A stretch of 64,000 nt of DNA from Geodermatophilus nigrescens (GTDB lineage: Bacteria > Actinomycetota > Actinomycetes > Mycobacteriales > Geodermatophilaceae), in the NCBI RefSeq assembly GCF_900129495.1, contig NZ_FQVX01000003.1, positions 1-64,000 of the forward strand. The letters are read 5' to 3'. The position numbers were made by a program, and so were the translations under genes. This document shows positions 49,970 to 58,726 of this stretch, in pieces (the first letter of the stretch is position 1; each line of letters starts with the position of its first letter). Under the pieces are notes generated by a model. That model was not told the origin of the DNA and ran no database searches. It saw nothing but the letters and a program-made list of their open reading frames with translations.

Positions 49970-50818
49970 ATGGCGGCGTCGCTGCGGGTCCTGACCATGA
50001 ACGTCCTCGGCCCGGCCAACCCGGACTGGCGACGGCGCAGCGCGCTGACCGGGGAGACGCTGCGCCGGCTGGACGCCGACGTCGTCGCGCTGCAGGAGGT
50101 GCCGGTCGCGGGCGGCACGGTGGAGGAGCTCCTCGGGTCCGGCTACACCGTCACCCCGTTCTCGCGGGCGGCCGACGACGGCGTCGGCGGGGTGCTGGCC
50201 ACCCGCGCGCCGCACCGGGTGGTCGAGGAGGTCGACCAGCGCCGCACCGAGCGGGCCCGCGACTTCGCCTGGTGCGCCACGCTCGTCGTCGAGGTGGACA
50301 CCGCGGTGGGCCGCACCCTGGTTGCCCACCACAAGCCGAGCTGGCAGTTCGACTACGAGGCCGAGCGGGAGCAGCAGGCCCTGGCCGCCGCGCGCACGCT
50401 GGAGCGGCTCGCCGGCACCGCCGACCACGTGGTGGTGCTCGGCGACTGCGACGCCACCCCCGACGCCGCGAGCATGCAGTTCTGGCGCGGCCGCCGGTCG
50501 CTCGACGGCACGAGCGTCTGCTACCAGGACGCCTGGGAGACGCTGCACCCCGGCGACCCCGGGCTCACCTTCGACGCGCGCAACCCGCTCGTGCGGGCCG
50601 GCGAGGTGGCCACCGCCGTCGGCCGGCGGATCGACTGGGTGCTGGTGCGCGCCGGCGTCCACGGGCCGACGCTGCAGGTCACCGCGTGCGCCCGGGTGCT
50701 CGACGAGCCCGTCGGCGGCGTGTGGGCGAGCGACCACTGCGGCGTCGTCGCCGACCTCGCGCTCCCGGACCACCCACCGGGCTCCTGGGCCTCCTCAACC
50801 GGATGGTTGACAACGTGA
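49970..50818 (+). CDS. Endonuclease/exonuclease/phosphatase family protein
   Basis: 282 residues. EEP-fold landmarks are LTMNVLGPANPDW, metal-binding Glu in VALQEVP, VLGDCDATPDA (the D of the usual GDFN is kept, the N is replaced by Cys-Asp) and the catalytic SDHCGV near the end. It is a metal-dependent phosphodiesterase or nuclease of unknown substrate. ATG 49970 with GGAGG. The 3' end contains the first ArsR operator of the next gene. Confidence 0.88.
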   Translation: MAASLRVLTMNVLGPANPDWRRRSALTGETLRRLDADVVALQEVPVAGGTVEELLGSGYTVTPFSRAADDGVGGVLATRAPHRVVEEVDQRRTERARDFAWCATLVVEVDTAVGRTLVAHHKPSWQFDYEAEREQQALAAARTLERLAGTADHVVVLGDCDATPDAASMQFWRGRRSLDGTSVCYQDAWETLHPGDPGLTFDARNPLVRAGEVATAVGRRIDWVLVRAGVHGPTLQVTACARVLDEPVGGVWASDHCGVVADLALPDHPPGSWASSTGWLTT

Positions 50819-50855
50819 GCGGACGGTCCTACCGTCGTCTGCAACCACTTGGTTG
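50796..50855 (+). promoter_or_regulatory. Sigma70 promoter flanked by two ArsR operators
   Basis: TTGACA (50807-50812), 17 bp, TACCGT (50830-50835) is a near-consensus promoter. Two CAACC-N4-GGTTG palindromes flank it: 50796-50809 overlapping the -35, and 50842-50855 just past the start point. The upstream operator lies inside the coding end of the preceding gene. Confidence 0.8.
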
Positions 50856-50872
50856 AACGAGGAGGTCGAGAG

Positions 50873-51223
50873 GTGGCGGCAGATCCGCTCTCCCGGGTGT
50901 TCGCGGCGCTGGCCGACCCGACGCGGCGCGACATGGTCGCCCGGCTCGCGGTCGGCGACGCGACGGTCGGCGAGCTCGCCGCCCCCTACGACGTCACCGT
51001 GCAGGCGGTCTCCAAGCACCTGCGGGTGCTCGAGGACGCCGGCCTGGTGAGCCGGAGCCGGGAGGCGCAGCGCCGCCCGGTGCACCTGGAGGCGGAGGTG
51101 TTCGACCTGATGACGAAGTGGATCGAGCGCTACCGGCGGCAGGCCGAGGAGCGCTACCGCCGCCTCGACGACGTCCTCGCGGGCATGCCGGAGGACCCAC
51201 CCCAGGAGAGGAACCCGTCATGA
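50873..51223 (+). CDS. ArsR-family transcriptional repressor (SdpR-like)
   Basis: 116 residues. Winged helix ALADPTRRDMVARLAVGDATVGELAAPYDVTVQAVSKHLRVLEDAGLVSRSREAQRRPVHL. No metal-sensing Cys pair is visible, typical for ArsR proteins paired with SRPBCC partners. GTG 50873 has GGAGG at 7-nt spacing. It overlaps the SRPBCC gene by 4 nt. It probably represses its own operon through the paired CAACC-N4-GGTTG sites. Confidence 0.92.
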   Translation: MAADPLSRVFAALADPTRRDMVARLAVGDATVGELAAPYDVTVQAVSKHLRVLEDAGLVSRSREAQRRPVHLEAEVFDLMTKWIERYRRQAEERYRRLDDVLAGMPEDPPQERNPS

Positions 51224-51699
51224 CCACCAGCACGCGCGAGACCCGGATCGCCGCCGACCCCGACGTCCCGCTCATCCGCATCACCCGCGAGTTCGACGCC
51301 CCGCCGGCCAAGGTGTTCCGGGCGCACACCGACCCGGAGCTGGTCGTGCAGTGGCTCGGCCCGCGCGGGCTGGAGATGCGCATCGACCACTACGACTGCC
51401 GCACCGGCGGCTCCTACCGCTACGTGCACAGCGACGCGAACGGCGAGTACGCCTTCCACGGCTCCTTCCACGAGGTCCGCCCCGACGAGCGGATCGTGCA
51501 GACCTTCACCTTCGAGGGCATGCCCGACGGCGTCGCGCTGGAGAAGCTCGTGCTGGAGGACCTCGGCGACGGTCGCACCCGGCTGACCTCGACGTCGCTG
51601 TGCGACTCCTTCGCCGACCGCGACGCGATGCTGGCCAGCGGCATGGAGGTCGGCGTCGTCCAGGGCTACGAGCGCCTCGACGAGGTGCTGGCGCGCTGA
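51220..51699 (+). CDS. AHSA1-type SRPBCC protein
   Basis: 159 residues of the AHSA1/CalC-like SRPBCC family: ITREFDAPPAKVFRAHTDPELVVQWLGPRGLEMRIDHYDCRTGGSYRYV and the closing helix VVQGYERLDEVLAR. It binds a hydrophobic ligand and may be the effector-linked partner of the ArsR repressor. The ATG overlaps the ArsR stop. Confidence 0.9.
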   Translation: MTTSTRETRIAADPDVPLIRITREFDAPPAKVFRAHTDPELVVQWLGPRGLEMRIDHYDCRTGGSYRYVHSDANGEYAFHGSFHEVRPDERIVQTFTFEGMPDGVALEKLVLEDLGDGRTRLTSTSLCDSFADRDAMLASGMEVGVVQGYERLDEVLAR

Positions 51700-51723
51700 G
51701 CGGCCGGGCGCGGGGGCGCCGCG

Positions 51724-52527
51724 TCAGGCGCGCAGCGAGATCGTCTCCCCGCGCTGCACCACCCGCACCTCCCCGGGCGCCCGCCGCTCGGCGACCTCCC
51801 GCACGAAGTCGCCGAGCGGCGAGGCGAACCGGTCGTAGTCGTCGTAGTGCACCGGCACCGTGACCGGCGGCCGCAACAGCTCCACCAGGTCGGCGCCCTG
51901 CCGGCCGTCCATCGTCACCGTGAAGCCCAGCGCCTTCGTCCCGCCGAGGTGGGGGACGACGACGTCGAGCGGCCCGCAGCGCTGCAGCACCTCCGCCAGG
52001 TACGGGCGGAAGAGCGTGTCCCCGGTGACGTAGCCCCGCCAGGTGACCTCGCCGCCGCGCAGCAGCTCCAGCACGCTGCCCATGACCGGTGGCAGCACGC
52101 GCGCGAGCACTCCCGGGCCGTGCTCGCCGGGCACCGAGGTGATCCGCAGCGTCTCCTCGCCGCGGGCGAGCTCGTGCACCTGCCAGGGGCGCAGGTCCGC
52201 CGTGGCGGAGAAGCCCCGCGAGGCGAGCGTCCGGGCGGCGGCCTGCGTGGTGACGACCGGCGTGGCCGTGTCGATGCTCGCGTAGGCGATCCGGTCCCAG
52301 TGGTCGCCGTGCAGGTGGGAGAGCAGGACGGCGTCGAGGTCGGGCAGGTCGTCGGGCAGCAGCGCCGGGTCGGTCAGCCGCTTGGCGAACAGGCCCTTGC
52401 CGAGGTAGACGCGCTGCCCGCGGCCGATGAAGTTCGGGTCGGTGAGCAGCGTGAAGCCGCCGAGCCGCAGCAGCGTCGTCGCGTTGCCGCCGAAGGTCAG
52501 CGTGACGTCGTCCGCGGGGTCGGCCAT
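51724..52527 (-). CDS. MBL-fold metallohydrolase (UlaG/RomA-like)
   Basis: 267 residues. The metal motif is HLHGDHWD (HxHxDH), and ITSVPGEHGP, VTGDTLF and VPVHYDDYDRF supply the other ligands. It resembles L-ascorbate-6-phosphate-lactonase-like/RomA-type hydrolases and NAPE-PLD-like phospholipases. The substrate is unknown. It sits 16 nt after the MarR gene on the same strand, so the two are probably co-transcribed. Confidence 0.88.
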   Translation of the reverse strand: MADPADDVTLTFGGNATTLLRLGGFTLLTDPNFIGRGQRVYLGKGLFAKRLTDPALLPDDLPDLDAVLLSHLHGDHWDRIAYASIDTATPVVTTQAAARTLASRGFSATADLRPWQVHELARGEETLRITSVPGEHGPGVLARVLPPVMGSVLELLRGGEVTWRGYVTGDTLFRPYLAEVLQRCGPLDVVVPHLGGTKALGFTVTMDGRQGADLVELLRPPVTVPVHYDDYDRFASPLGDFVREVAERRAPGEVRVVQRGETISLRA

Positions 52528-52543
52528 GGCTCCCCGCTACCCG

Positions 52544-53047
52544 TCACCCGCCGGTCTGCAACCCGGGCAGCCGGTGCTGGTGCGCCGCCGGCCGGGGCAG
52601 GGTGCCGTGCTCGACCACCTGCTCGTGCACGGCCTCCAGGGCCGCGCGCAGCGCCGGGAGCTGGGCCGGGTCCAGCCCGTCGAAGAACAGCCGGCGGACG
52701 AGCGCGGCGTGGCCCGGCGTGGCGGCGCGCAGCGCGGCGAGCCCGGCGTCGGTGAGGACGGCGTCGGTGGCCCGCCGGTCCTGCGCCGAGGGGGCCTGCT
52801 CCACCAGGCCGCGCCCGCCCATCCGCTTGAGGTGGTGGGACAGCCGGCTGCGCTCCCAGGAGATGCGGGTGGCCAGGGCGCTGGTCTGGAGCCGCCGGCC
52901 AGGGGAGTCGGCGAGGGCGTTGAGGACGTCGTAGTCGGCGAGGGACAGGCCGCTGTCGGTCTGCAGCTGGTGGTTCATCTCGTAGGCCAGCCGCAGCGAC
53001 ACCCGCATGTAGGCGAACCAGGTCTCCTGCTGCTCGTCGGTGAGCAC
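52544..53047 (-). CDS. MarR-family transcriptional regulator
   Basis: 167 residues. The MarR winged helix is LSLADYDVLNALADSPGRRLQTSALATRISWERSRLSHHLKRMGGRGLVEQAPSAQDRRATDAVLTDAG. GTG 53047. It is divergent from an alpha/beta hydrolase gene. A TGACATGTCA palindrome lies 18 bp upstream of its start, and an identical 16-bp site recurs before the SDR gene at 54.57 kb, defining a likely local regulon. Confidence 0.92.
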   Translation of the reverse strand: MLTDEQQETWFAYMRVSLRLAYEMNHQLQTDSGLSLADYDVLNALADSPGRRLQTSALATRISWERSRLSHHLKRMGGRGLVEQAPSAQDRRATDAVLTDAGLAALRAATPGHAALVRRLFFDGLDPAQLPALRAALEAVHEQVVEHGTLPRPAAHQHRLPGLQTGG

Positions 53048-53060
53048 CGGCCCTCCCCAT

Positions 53061-53076
53061 TGCGTGACATGTCATG
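53061..53076. promoter_or_regulatory. MarR-type operator 1
   Basis: TGCGTGACATGTCATG with the perfect palindrome TGACATGTCA (53065-53074), in the divergent region between the MarR gene and the alpha/beta hydrolase gene. Locally the most AT-rich patch. Confidence 0.6.
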
Positions 53077-53150
53077 TAATTTGCCGGACGGCGGCCCCGT
53101 CAGCGTCGACCCCGGACCGCGATCCGTCGTCCTCGAGCCGAGAGGCAACC

Positions 53151-54116
53151 ATGTCCGAGCCCGTCCCGCCCGTCCTCGAGACCGCCGCGCAGGCGTTCGC
53201 CGACGCCAACTCGACCCCGCCGTTCCTCTACCAGCTGGCCCCGGAGAAGGGTCGCGAGATCGCCGTCGCGGTGCAGACCGACCCGCCGCCGGTCCTCGCG
53301 CCCGCCGACGTCGAGGACCTCACCGTCCCCGGCGGCCCGACCGGCGAGGTGCGGGTGCGCATCGTCCGGCCGCGGGGCGCCACCGGGCCGCTGCCCGTCG
53401 TCCTCTACGTGCACGGCCTGGGCTGGGTCTTCGGCGGCCCCGTCACCCACGACCGGCTGGTGCGCGAGCTCGCCGTCGGCGTGCAGGCCGCCGTCGTGTT
53501 CCCCGACTACGACCTGGCGCCCGAGCACCGCTACCCGACGCAGATCGAGCAGGTCTGGGCCGTCGCCGACTGGATCGCCATGAACGGCCCGGAGCACTGG
53601 CTCGACGCCTCCCGCCTCGCCGTCGCCGGCGACTCGGTGGGCGGCAACATGGCCACGGTCGCCACGATCCTCGCCAAGCAGCGCGGCGGGGTGGAGTTCC
53701 GGGGGCAGCTCCTCTACTACCCGGTCACCGACGCGTCGTTCGACACCGGCTCCTACGAGCAGTTCGCCGAGGGGTACTTCCTCGCCCGCGAGGGCATGCG
53801 CTGGTTCTGGGACCAGTACACGACCGACGAGGCGCAGCGCGCGGAGATCACCGCCTCGCCGCTGCGGGCCTCGACCGAGGACCTCGCCGGGCTGCCCCAG
53901 GCGCTGGTGATCGTGGCCGAGGCCGACGTGCTGCGCGACGAGGGCGAGGCCTACGCCGCCAGGTTGCGGGCGGCCGACGTCCCGGTCACCGCCGTCCGCT
54001 ACGGCGGGATCATCCACGACTTCGTCGGCCTCAACCCGCTGCGGCACACGTTCGCCGCGCAGGCGGCGATCGAGCAGGGCATCGCGTTCCTGCGCGGCGT
54101 CCTCGGCACCGACTGA
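53151..54116 (+). CDS. Alpha/beta hydrolase, HSL (hormone-sensitive lipase) family
   Basis: 321 residues. The oxyanion motif is HGLGW (family norm HGGGW). Nucleophile GDSVGGN, Asp in IVAEADVLRDEG and His in GIIHDFVGL are placed as in HSL esterases. It hydrolyses small carboxylic esters. The Gly-to-Leu change beside the oxyanion hole may alter substrate range. ATG 53151 overlaps nothing upstream; the NTF2-like gene begins in its stop codon. Probably MarR-controlled. Confidence 0.9.
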   Translation: MSEPVPPVLETAAQAFADANSTPPFLYQLAPEKGREIAVAVQTDPPPVLAPADVEDLTVPGGPTGEVRVRIVRPRGATGPLPVVLYVHGLGWVFGGPVTHDRLVRELAVGVQAAVVFPDYDLAPEHRYPTQIEQVWAVADWIAMNGPEHWLDASRLAVAGDSVGGNMATVATILAKQRGGVEFRGQLLYYPVTDASFDTGSYEQFAEGYFLAREGMRWFWDQYTTDEAQRAEITASPLRASTEDLAGLPQALVIVAEADVLRDEGEAYAARLRAADVPVTAVRYGGIIHDFVGLNPLRHTFAAQAAIEQGIAFLRGVLGTD

Positions 54117-54469
54117 TGGCCGGGGCGGAGGAGCTCCTGGAGCGGATGCTGCAGGAGGTCTTCAACGAGCCGGACCCGCAGCGACGGGCGGCGGCGATCG
54201 CCGACGTGTTCACCGACGACGTCGTCTTCACCGACGACGGCCGCACGGCGCGCGGGCGCGAGGACCTGGCGGCCACGGTCACCGGGCTGCTGGCGCAGGG
54301 GCCGGGCCTCGTCTTCACCCCGGCCGGGCCCTTCCGCGGGGTCGGTGACCTGGGGATGCGGCCGTGGCGCCTCGGCCCGCCGGGTGCGGAGCCGGTGCTC
54401 GGCGGTCTCGACGTCGCCCAGGTCGCGGACGGCCGCATCGCCCGGCTCTGGACCGTGCTCGACGCCTGA
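54116..54469 (+). CDS. NTF2-like/SnoaL-type protein
   Basis: 117 residues with the cone-fold pattern of the NTF2 superfamily: FNEPDPQRRAAAIADVFTDDVVFTDDGRTARGREDLAATVTGLL, then GLDVAQVADGRIARLWTVLDA. Function may be an isomerase/hydrolase or ligand binding. ATG 54116 shares its first base with the stop of the upstream esterase, so the two are co-translated. Confidence 0.85.
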   Translation: MAGAEELLERMLQEVFNEPDPQRRAAAIADVFTDDVVFTDDGRTARGREDLAATVTGLLAQGPGLVFTPAGPFRGVGDLGMRPWRLGPPGAEPVLGGLDVAQVADGRIARLWTVLDA

Positions 54470-54513
54470 CGCAGGGCGGGGGCGTCGGCCGGCGTCCCCG
54501 TCCGCCGGCGGAA

Positions 54514-54529
54514 TGCGTGACATGTCATG
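54514..54529. promoter_or_regulatory. MarR-type operator 2
   Basis: TGCGTGACATGTCATG, identical to the site at 53061-53076, lies 44 bp before the SDR start. Confidence 0.6.
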
Positions 54530-54572
54530 CGAGCTCTCCCGGGCGCACACCACGACACGGGAGGGACCAACG

Positions 54573-55322
54573 ATGGGACAGCTGGACGGCAGGACGGCGC
54601 TGGTCACCGGCGCCACCTCGGGCATCGGACTGGCCGCGGCGCGGCGGTTCGCGGCGGAGGGTGCGCAGGTCTTCGTGACGGGGCGCCGCAAGGACGCGCT
54701 CGACGAGGCGGTGGAGGGCATCGGGCACGGCGCGGTGGGCGTGCCGGGGGACGTCGCCGAGCAGGCCGACCTCGACCGGCTCTTCGAGACGATCGCCGCG
54801 GCCGGGCGCGGCCTCGACGTCGTCCTCGCCAACGCCGGCGGCGGCGAGTTCGCCGCGCTCGGTGAGATCACCCCGCAGCACTACGCGGACACCTTCGACC
54901 GCAACGTCCGCGGCACGGTCTTCACCGTGCAGGGCGCGCTGCCGCTGCTCAACGACGGCGCGTCGGTCGTGCTCACCGGCTCGACGGCGACCCTGCACGG
55001 CACCCCGGCGTTCGGCCTCTACGCGGCGTCGAAGGCGGCGATCCACCAGCTCGCCCGCACCTGGGCGGTCGAGCTGGCCGGCCGCGGCATCCGGGTGAAC
55101 ACCCTGGTGCCCGGGTCGACGGCGACGCCGGGCCTGCGCGGCCTGGCCCCGGACGACGCCGCCGCCGACGCGATGGTCGAGGGGATGGCGGCGGGCATCC
55201 CGCTGCGCCGGCTGGCCCGGCCCGAGGAGATCGCCGCCGGGGCCTTGTTCCTGGCGTCGGACCAGAGCAGCTTCATGACCGGCAGCGAGCTCGTTCTCGA
55301 CGGCGGCCAGGACCAGGTCTGA
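54573..55322 (+). CDS. SDR family oxidoreductase
   Basis: 249 residues of a classical SDR: TGATSGIGLAAARRFAAEGAQVFVTGRR (the Arg suggests NADP), LANAG, GSTAT with catalytic Ser and YAASK. It lacks the insertion that marks mycofactocin-coupled SDRs, so it should use free NAD(P). ATG 54573 has GGGAGGG upstream. The MarR-type palindrome overlaps its promoter region. A UBP zinc-finger gene follows at 24 nt. Confidence 0.92.
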   Translation: MGQLDGRTALVTGATSGIGLAAARRFAAEGAQVFVTGRRKDALDEAVEGIGHGAVGVPGDVAEQADLDRLFETIAAAGRGLDVVLANAGGGEFAALGEITPQHYADTFDRNVRGTVFTVQGALPLLNDGASVVLTGSTATLHGTPAFGLYAASKAAIHQLARTWAVELAGRGIRVNTLVPGSTATPGLRGLAPDDAAADAMVEGMAAGIPLRRLARPEEIAAGALFLASDQSSFMTGSELVLDGGQDQV

Positions 55323-55346
55323 GCCGCACCCCGACAGGAGGACCCG

Positions 55347-55685
55347 ATGGAGCAGATCGACCCGGACGTCCCGCCGAGCGGCACCGGCTGCGTGGAGTGC
55401 GACGCGACCGGCGGCTGGTGGTTCCACCTGCGCCGGTGCGCCGCCTGCGGCCACGTGGGCTGCTGCGACTCCTCGCCGTCGCAGCACGCGTCGGCCCACG
55501 CGGCGGCCACCGGGCACCGGGTCGTGCAGAGCTTCGAGCCCGGTGAGGACTGGGCGTGGGACTACGTCGACGAGCGCTACGCGCGCGGCGTGCGGCTCGC
55601 GCCGCCGACCGAGCACCCGGCCGACCAGCCCGCCCCCGGGCCGGCCGGGCGGGTCCCCGCGGACTGGCAGCGGCTCCTGCACTGA
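55347..55685 (+). CDS. UBP-type zinc finger protein
   Basis: 112 residues. The Zn-ligand pattern is C-x2-C (GCVECDATGGWWFHLRRCAACGHVGCCD) with following His in SQHASAHAAATGHRVVQSFEPGEDW. This is the zf-UBP/BUZ fold known from eukaryotic ubiquitin enzymes and common as small stand-alone proteins in actinobacteria, where its ligand is unknown. ATG 55347 has AGGAGGA. Confidence 0.9.
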   Translation: MEQIDPDVPPSGTGCVECDATGGWWFHLRRCAACGHVGCCDSSPSQHASAHAAATGHRVVQSFEPGEDWAWDYVDERYARGVRLAPPTEHPADQPAPGPAGRVPADWQRLLH

Positions 55686-55723
55686 GGGCGGGGCGGGGGC
55701 GGCCCGGCTGGTAGACAGGGGCG

Positions 55724-57235
55724 GTGGTGCAGCCCCGGGACGTCGACGAGTCCTTCCTCGCCCTGCCCCTGTCCGCGCTCGCCGAGGCGGCGCTCACCCG
55801 CGCGGTCGACCTCGGCTGCGAGCACGCCGACCTGCGCGTCGAGCGGATCCGCACGCAGTCGCTGAACCTGCGCGACGCCCGCCTCGAGTCGCTGGCCGAC
55901 GGCGAGGACCTCGGCCTCGCCGTGCGCGTCGTCCACGAGGGCACCTGGGGCTTCGCCGCCGGCGTCGTGCTCACCGCCGCGGAGGCGGTGCGGCTGGCCG
56001 AGCAGGCGGTCGCCGTCGCGCAGGTGTCCGCGGCGCTGGTCACCGACCGGGTCGAGCTCGCCCCGGAGCCGCCGCACGAGGGCGCGTGGGTGTCCTCCTA
56101 CGACGTCGACCCGTTCGAGGTGCCCGACGCCGACAAGACCGCGCTGCTCACCGAGTGGTCCGAGCGGCTGCTGGCCGCCGACGGCGTCGAGCACGTGACG
56201 TCGGGCTGCATGCACGTCAAGGAGCAGAAGTTCTACGCCGACACGTCCGGCACCCGGACGCGGCAGCAGCGGGTGCGCATCGCGCCGGAGTTCACGGCGC
56301 TGACCGTCGACCGCGCCACCGGCGCCTTCGAGAGCATGCGCACGATCGCCCCGCCGGTCGGCCGCGGCTGGGAGTACCTCACCGACGGCCGCTACGACTG
56401 GGCCGCGGAGCTCGCGGAGATCCCCGGGCTGCTCCGCGAGAAGACCAAGGCGCCGTCGGTGGAGCCGGGCCGCCACGACCTCGTCGTCGACCCCTCCAAC
56501 CTGTGGCTGACCATCCACGAGTCGGTCGGCCACGCCACCGAGCTGGACCGGGCGCTCGGCTACGAGGCCGCCTACGCCGGCACCTCGTTCGCCACCCCCG
56601 ACGGGCTGGGCAGCCTGCGCTACGGCTCCGAGCTCATGCACGTGACCGGCGACCGCACGGCCGAGCACGGGCTGTCGACGATCGGCTGGGACGACGAGGG
56701 CGTCGAGGCCCAGCGCTGGGACATCGTCCGCGACGGCGTGCTCGTCGGCTACCAGGTCGACCGCAACACCGCGCGGATGGGCGGGATGGACCGCTCCAAC
56801 GGCTGCGCGTTCGCCGACTCGCCGCGGCACGTGCCGGTGCAGCGGATGGCCAACGTGTCGCTGCAGCCGGCCGACGACGGGCCGGACCTCGACGGCCTGA
56901 TCGGCGGGGTCGAGCGCGGCATCTACGTCGTCGGCGACAAGAGCTGGTCGATCGACATGCAGCGCTACAACTTCCAGTTCACCGGCCAGCGCTTCTACCG
57001 CATCGAGGGCGGCCGGCTGGCCGGTCAGCTGCGCGACGTCGCCTACCAGGCCACGACGACGGACTTCTGGGGCTCGATGCGCGCCGTCGGCGGCCCCTCG
57101 ACCTACCGCCTCGGCGGCGCGTTCAACTGCGGCAAGGCCCAGCCCGGGCAGGTCGCGCCGGTGAGCCACGGCTGCCCGGCGGCGCTCTTCGAGGGCGTCA
57201 CCATCCTCAACACGGTGCAGGAGGGCGGGCGATGA
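55724..57235 (+). CDS. tldD: TldD family metalloprotease subunit
   Basis: 503 residues. The HExxxH zinc motif is H265-ESVGH270, and a late Cys lies in FNCGKAQPGQ. TldD/TldE form a heterodimeric protease that trims unfolded peptides and matures some RiPPs. GTG 55724 (or 55727) begins after a short gap from the zinc-finger gene. It overlaps the TldE gene by 4 nt. A link with the mycofactocin peptide upstream is possible but not shown, since MftE covers the known step. Confidence 0.93.
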   Translation: MVQPRDVDESFLALPLSALAEAALTRAVDLGCEHADLRVERIRTQSLNLRDARLESLADGEDLGLAVRVVHEGTWGFAAGVVLTAAEAVRLAEQAVAVAQVSAALVTDRVELAPEPPHEGAWVSSYDVDPFEVPDADKTALLTEWSERLLAADGVEHVTSGCMHVKEQKFYADTSGTRTRQQRVRIAPEFTALTVDRATGAFESMRTIAPPVGRGWEYLTDGRYDWAAELAEIPGLLREKTKAPSVEPGRHDLVVDPSNLWLTIHESVGHATELDRALGYEAAYAGTSFATPDGLGSLRYGSELMHVTGDRTAEHGLSTIGWDDEGVEAQRWDIVRDGVLVGYQVDRNTARMGGMDRSNGCAFADSPRHVPVQRMANVSLQPADDGPDLDGLIGGVERGIYVVGDKSWSIDMQRYNFQFTGQRFYRIEGGRLAGQLRDVAYQATTTDFWGSMRAVGGPSTYRLGGAFNCGKAQPGQVAPVSHGCPAALFEGVTILNTVQEGGR

Positions 57236-58620
57236 GCCGGCTGAGCGCGCAGGAGCTCGTCGAGCAGGCGCTGGCCGCCTCCACCGCCGACGGGTGCGTG
57301 GCCTACGTCGTCGAGAGCACCGAGGCGAACCTGCGGTGGGCGTCGAACAGCCTGACGACGAACGGGGCGATGCGCTCGCGCCAGGTCGTCGTCGTCTCCT
57401 TCGTCGACGGCGGCGCCGGGATGGCCACCGGCACGGTGGCGCGCACCGGCACGCCCGACGTCGCCGAGCTGGTGGCCGCCAGCGAGCAGGCCGCGCGCGA
57501 CGCCGGTCCCGCCGAGGACGCGGTGCCGCTGGTGTCGGAGGCGCCGGCGGGCGCGGGGGACTGGGACGCCGACCCGGCGGAGACCTCCATCGAGGTGTTC
57601 ACCGAGTTCGCGCCGGCGCTGGGGGAGGCCTTCGGCGCCGCCCGCTCCCGCGGCGACCTGCTGTTCGGCTACGCCGAGCACTCGCTGACCACCACCTACG
57701 TGGGCACCTCGACCGGCCTGCGGCTGCGGCACGACCAGCCCACCGGCCGGGTGGAGCTCAACGGCAAGAGCACCGACTTCTCGCGGTCGGTGTGGGCCGG
57801 CGTGGGCACCCGCGACTTCCGCGACGTGTCGGTGCCCGACCTCGCCGCCGACGTCGAGCGCAAGCTCGGCTGGGCGCAGCGCCGCGTCGACCTGCCGGCG
57901 GGGCGGTACGAGACGGTGCTGCCGCCGTCGGCCGTGAGCGACCTGATGCTCTACGCCTACTGGACGATGGAGGCGCGGGACGCCGACGAGGGCCGCAACG
58001 TCTTCGCCCGCGCCGGCGGCGGCAACCGGATCGGCGACCGGCTGGCCCAGCTCCCGCTGACCCTGCGCAGCGACCCGCACGCGCCCGGCCTGGAGGCCGC
58101 GCCGTTCCAGGTGGTCAGCGCGTCATCGGGGTCGGCGAGCGTGTTCGACAACGGGATGGCGACGCCGGCGGTCGACTGGATCCGCGACGGCGTGCTCACC
58201 AACCTGGTGCGGCCGCGGGCCTGGGCGCTCAAGACCACCGCGCCGGCCGTGGCCGCCGTCGACAACCTGGTGCTCGAGGCCCCCGAGGCGACGGCGTCGC
58301 TGGACGACATGGTGGGCGCCACCGACCGCGGCCTGCTGCTCACCACGCTCTGGTACATCCGCGAGGTCGACCCGCAGACGCTGCTGCTGACCGGGCTCAC
58401 CCGCGACGGCGTCTTCCTCGTCGAGGGCGGCGAGGTGACCGGCGCGGTGAACAACTTCCGGTGGAACGAGTCGCCGGTGGACCTGCTCGGGCGGATCTCC
58501 GAGGCGGGCCGCACCGAGCGGACGCTGCCGCGCGAGTGGAACGACTGGTTCACCCGCGCCGCGATGCCGCCGGTCCGGGTGCCGGACTTCAACATGAGCT
58601 CGGTGTCCCCGGCCAGCTGA
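57232..58620 (+). CDS. tldE: TldE/PmbA family subunit
   Basis: 462 residues of the PmbA family (LRWASNSLTTNGAMRSRQVVVVSFVDG, FVEGGEVTGAVNNFRWNESPVDLL). It lacks the HExxxH motif as expected: TldE is the non-catalytic half that closes the TldD chamber. The ATG overlaps the tldD stop. A bulged hairpin follows its end. Confidence 0.93.
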   Translation: MSRLSAQELVEQALAASTADGCVAYVVESTEANLRWASNSLTTNGAMRSRQVVVVSFVDGGAGMATGTVARTGTPDVAELVAASEQAARDAGPAEDAVPLVSEAPAGAGDWDADPAETSIEVFTEFAPALGEAFGAARSRGDLLFGYAEHSLTTTYVGTSTGLRLRHDQPTGRVELNGKSTDFSRSVWAGVGTRDFRDVSVPDLAADVERKLGWAQRRVDLPAGRYETVLPPSAVSDLMLYAYWTMEARDADEGRNVFARAGGGNRIGDRLAQLPLTLRSDPHAPGLEAAPFQVVSASSGSASVFDNGMATPAVDWIRDGVLTNLVRPRAWALKTTAPAVAAVDNLVLEAPEATASLDDMVGATDRGLLLTTLWYIREVDPQTLLLTGLTRDGVFLVEGGEVTGAVNNFRWNESPVDLLGRISEAGRTERTLPREWNDWFTRAAMPPVRVPDFNMSSVSPAS

Positions 58621-58676
58621 GGGCCTTCGTAGCGCTCTTGGCCCCTGCCTTCCGCGCGCGAACGGCGGATGGGGCC

Positions 58677-58726
58677 GCACTGCCGGTGTTCCTCCTGCGT
58701 TGACGGCGCTGCAGGACCGGCAGTGC
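58677..58726. terminator. Bulged hairpin after tldE
   Basis: Arms GCACTGCCGG (58677-58686) and CCGGCAGTGC (58717-58726) continue as TCCTGC (58693-58698) and GCAGGA (58711-58716) after a 6-nt left-side bulge. It probably ends the tldDE transcript but could be part of the next operon's leader. Confidence 0.45.
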
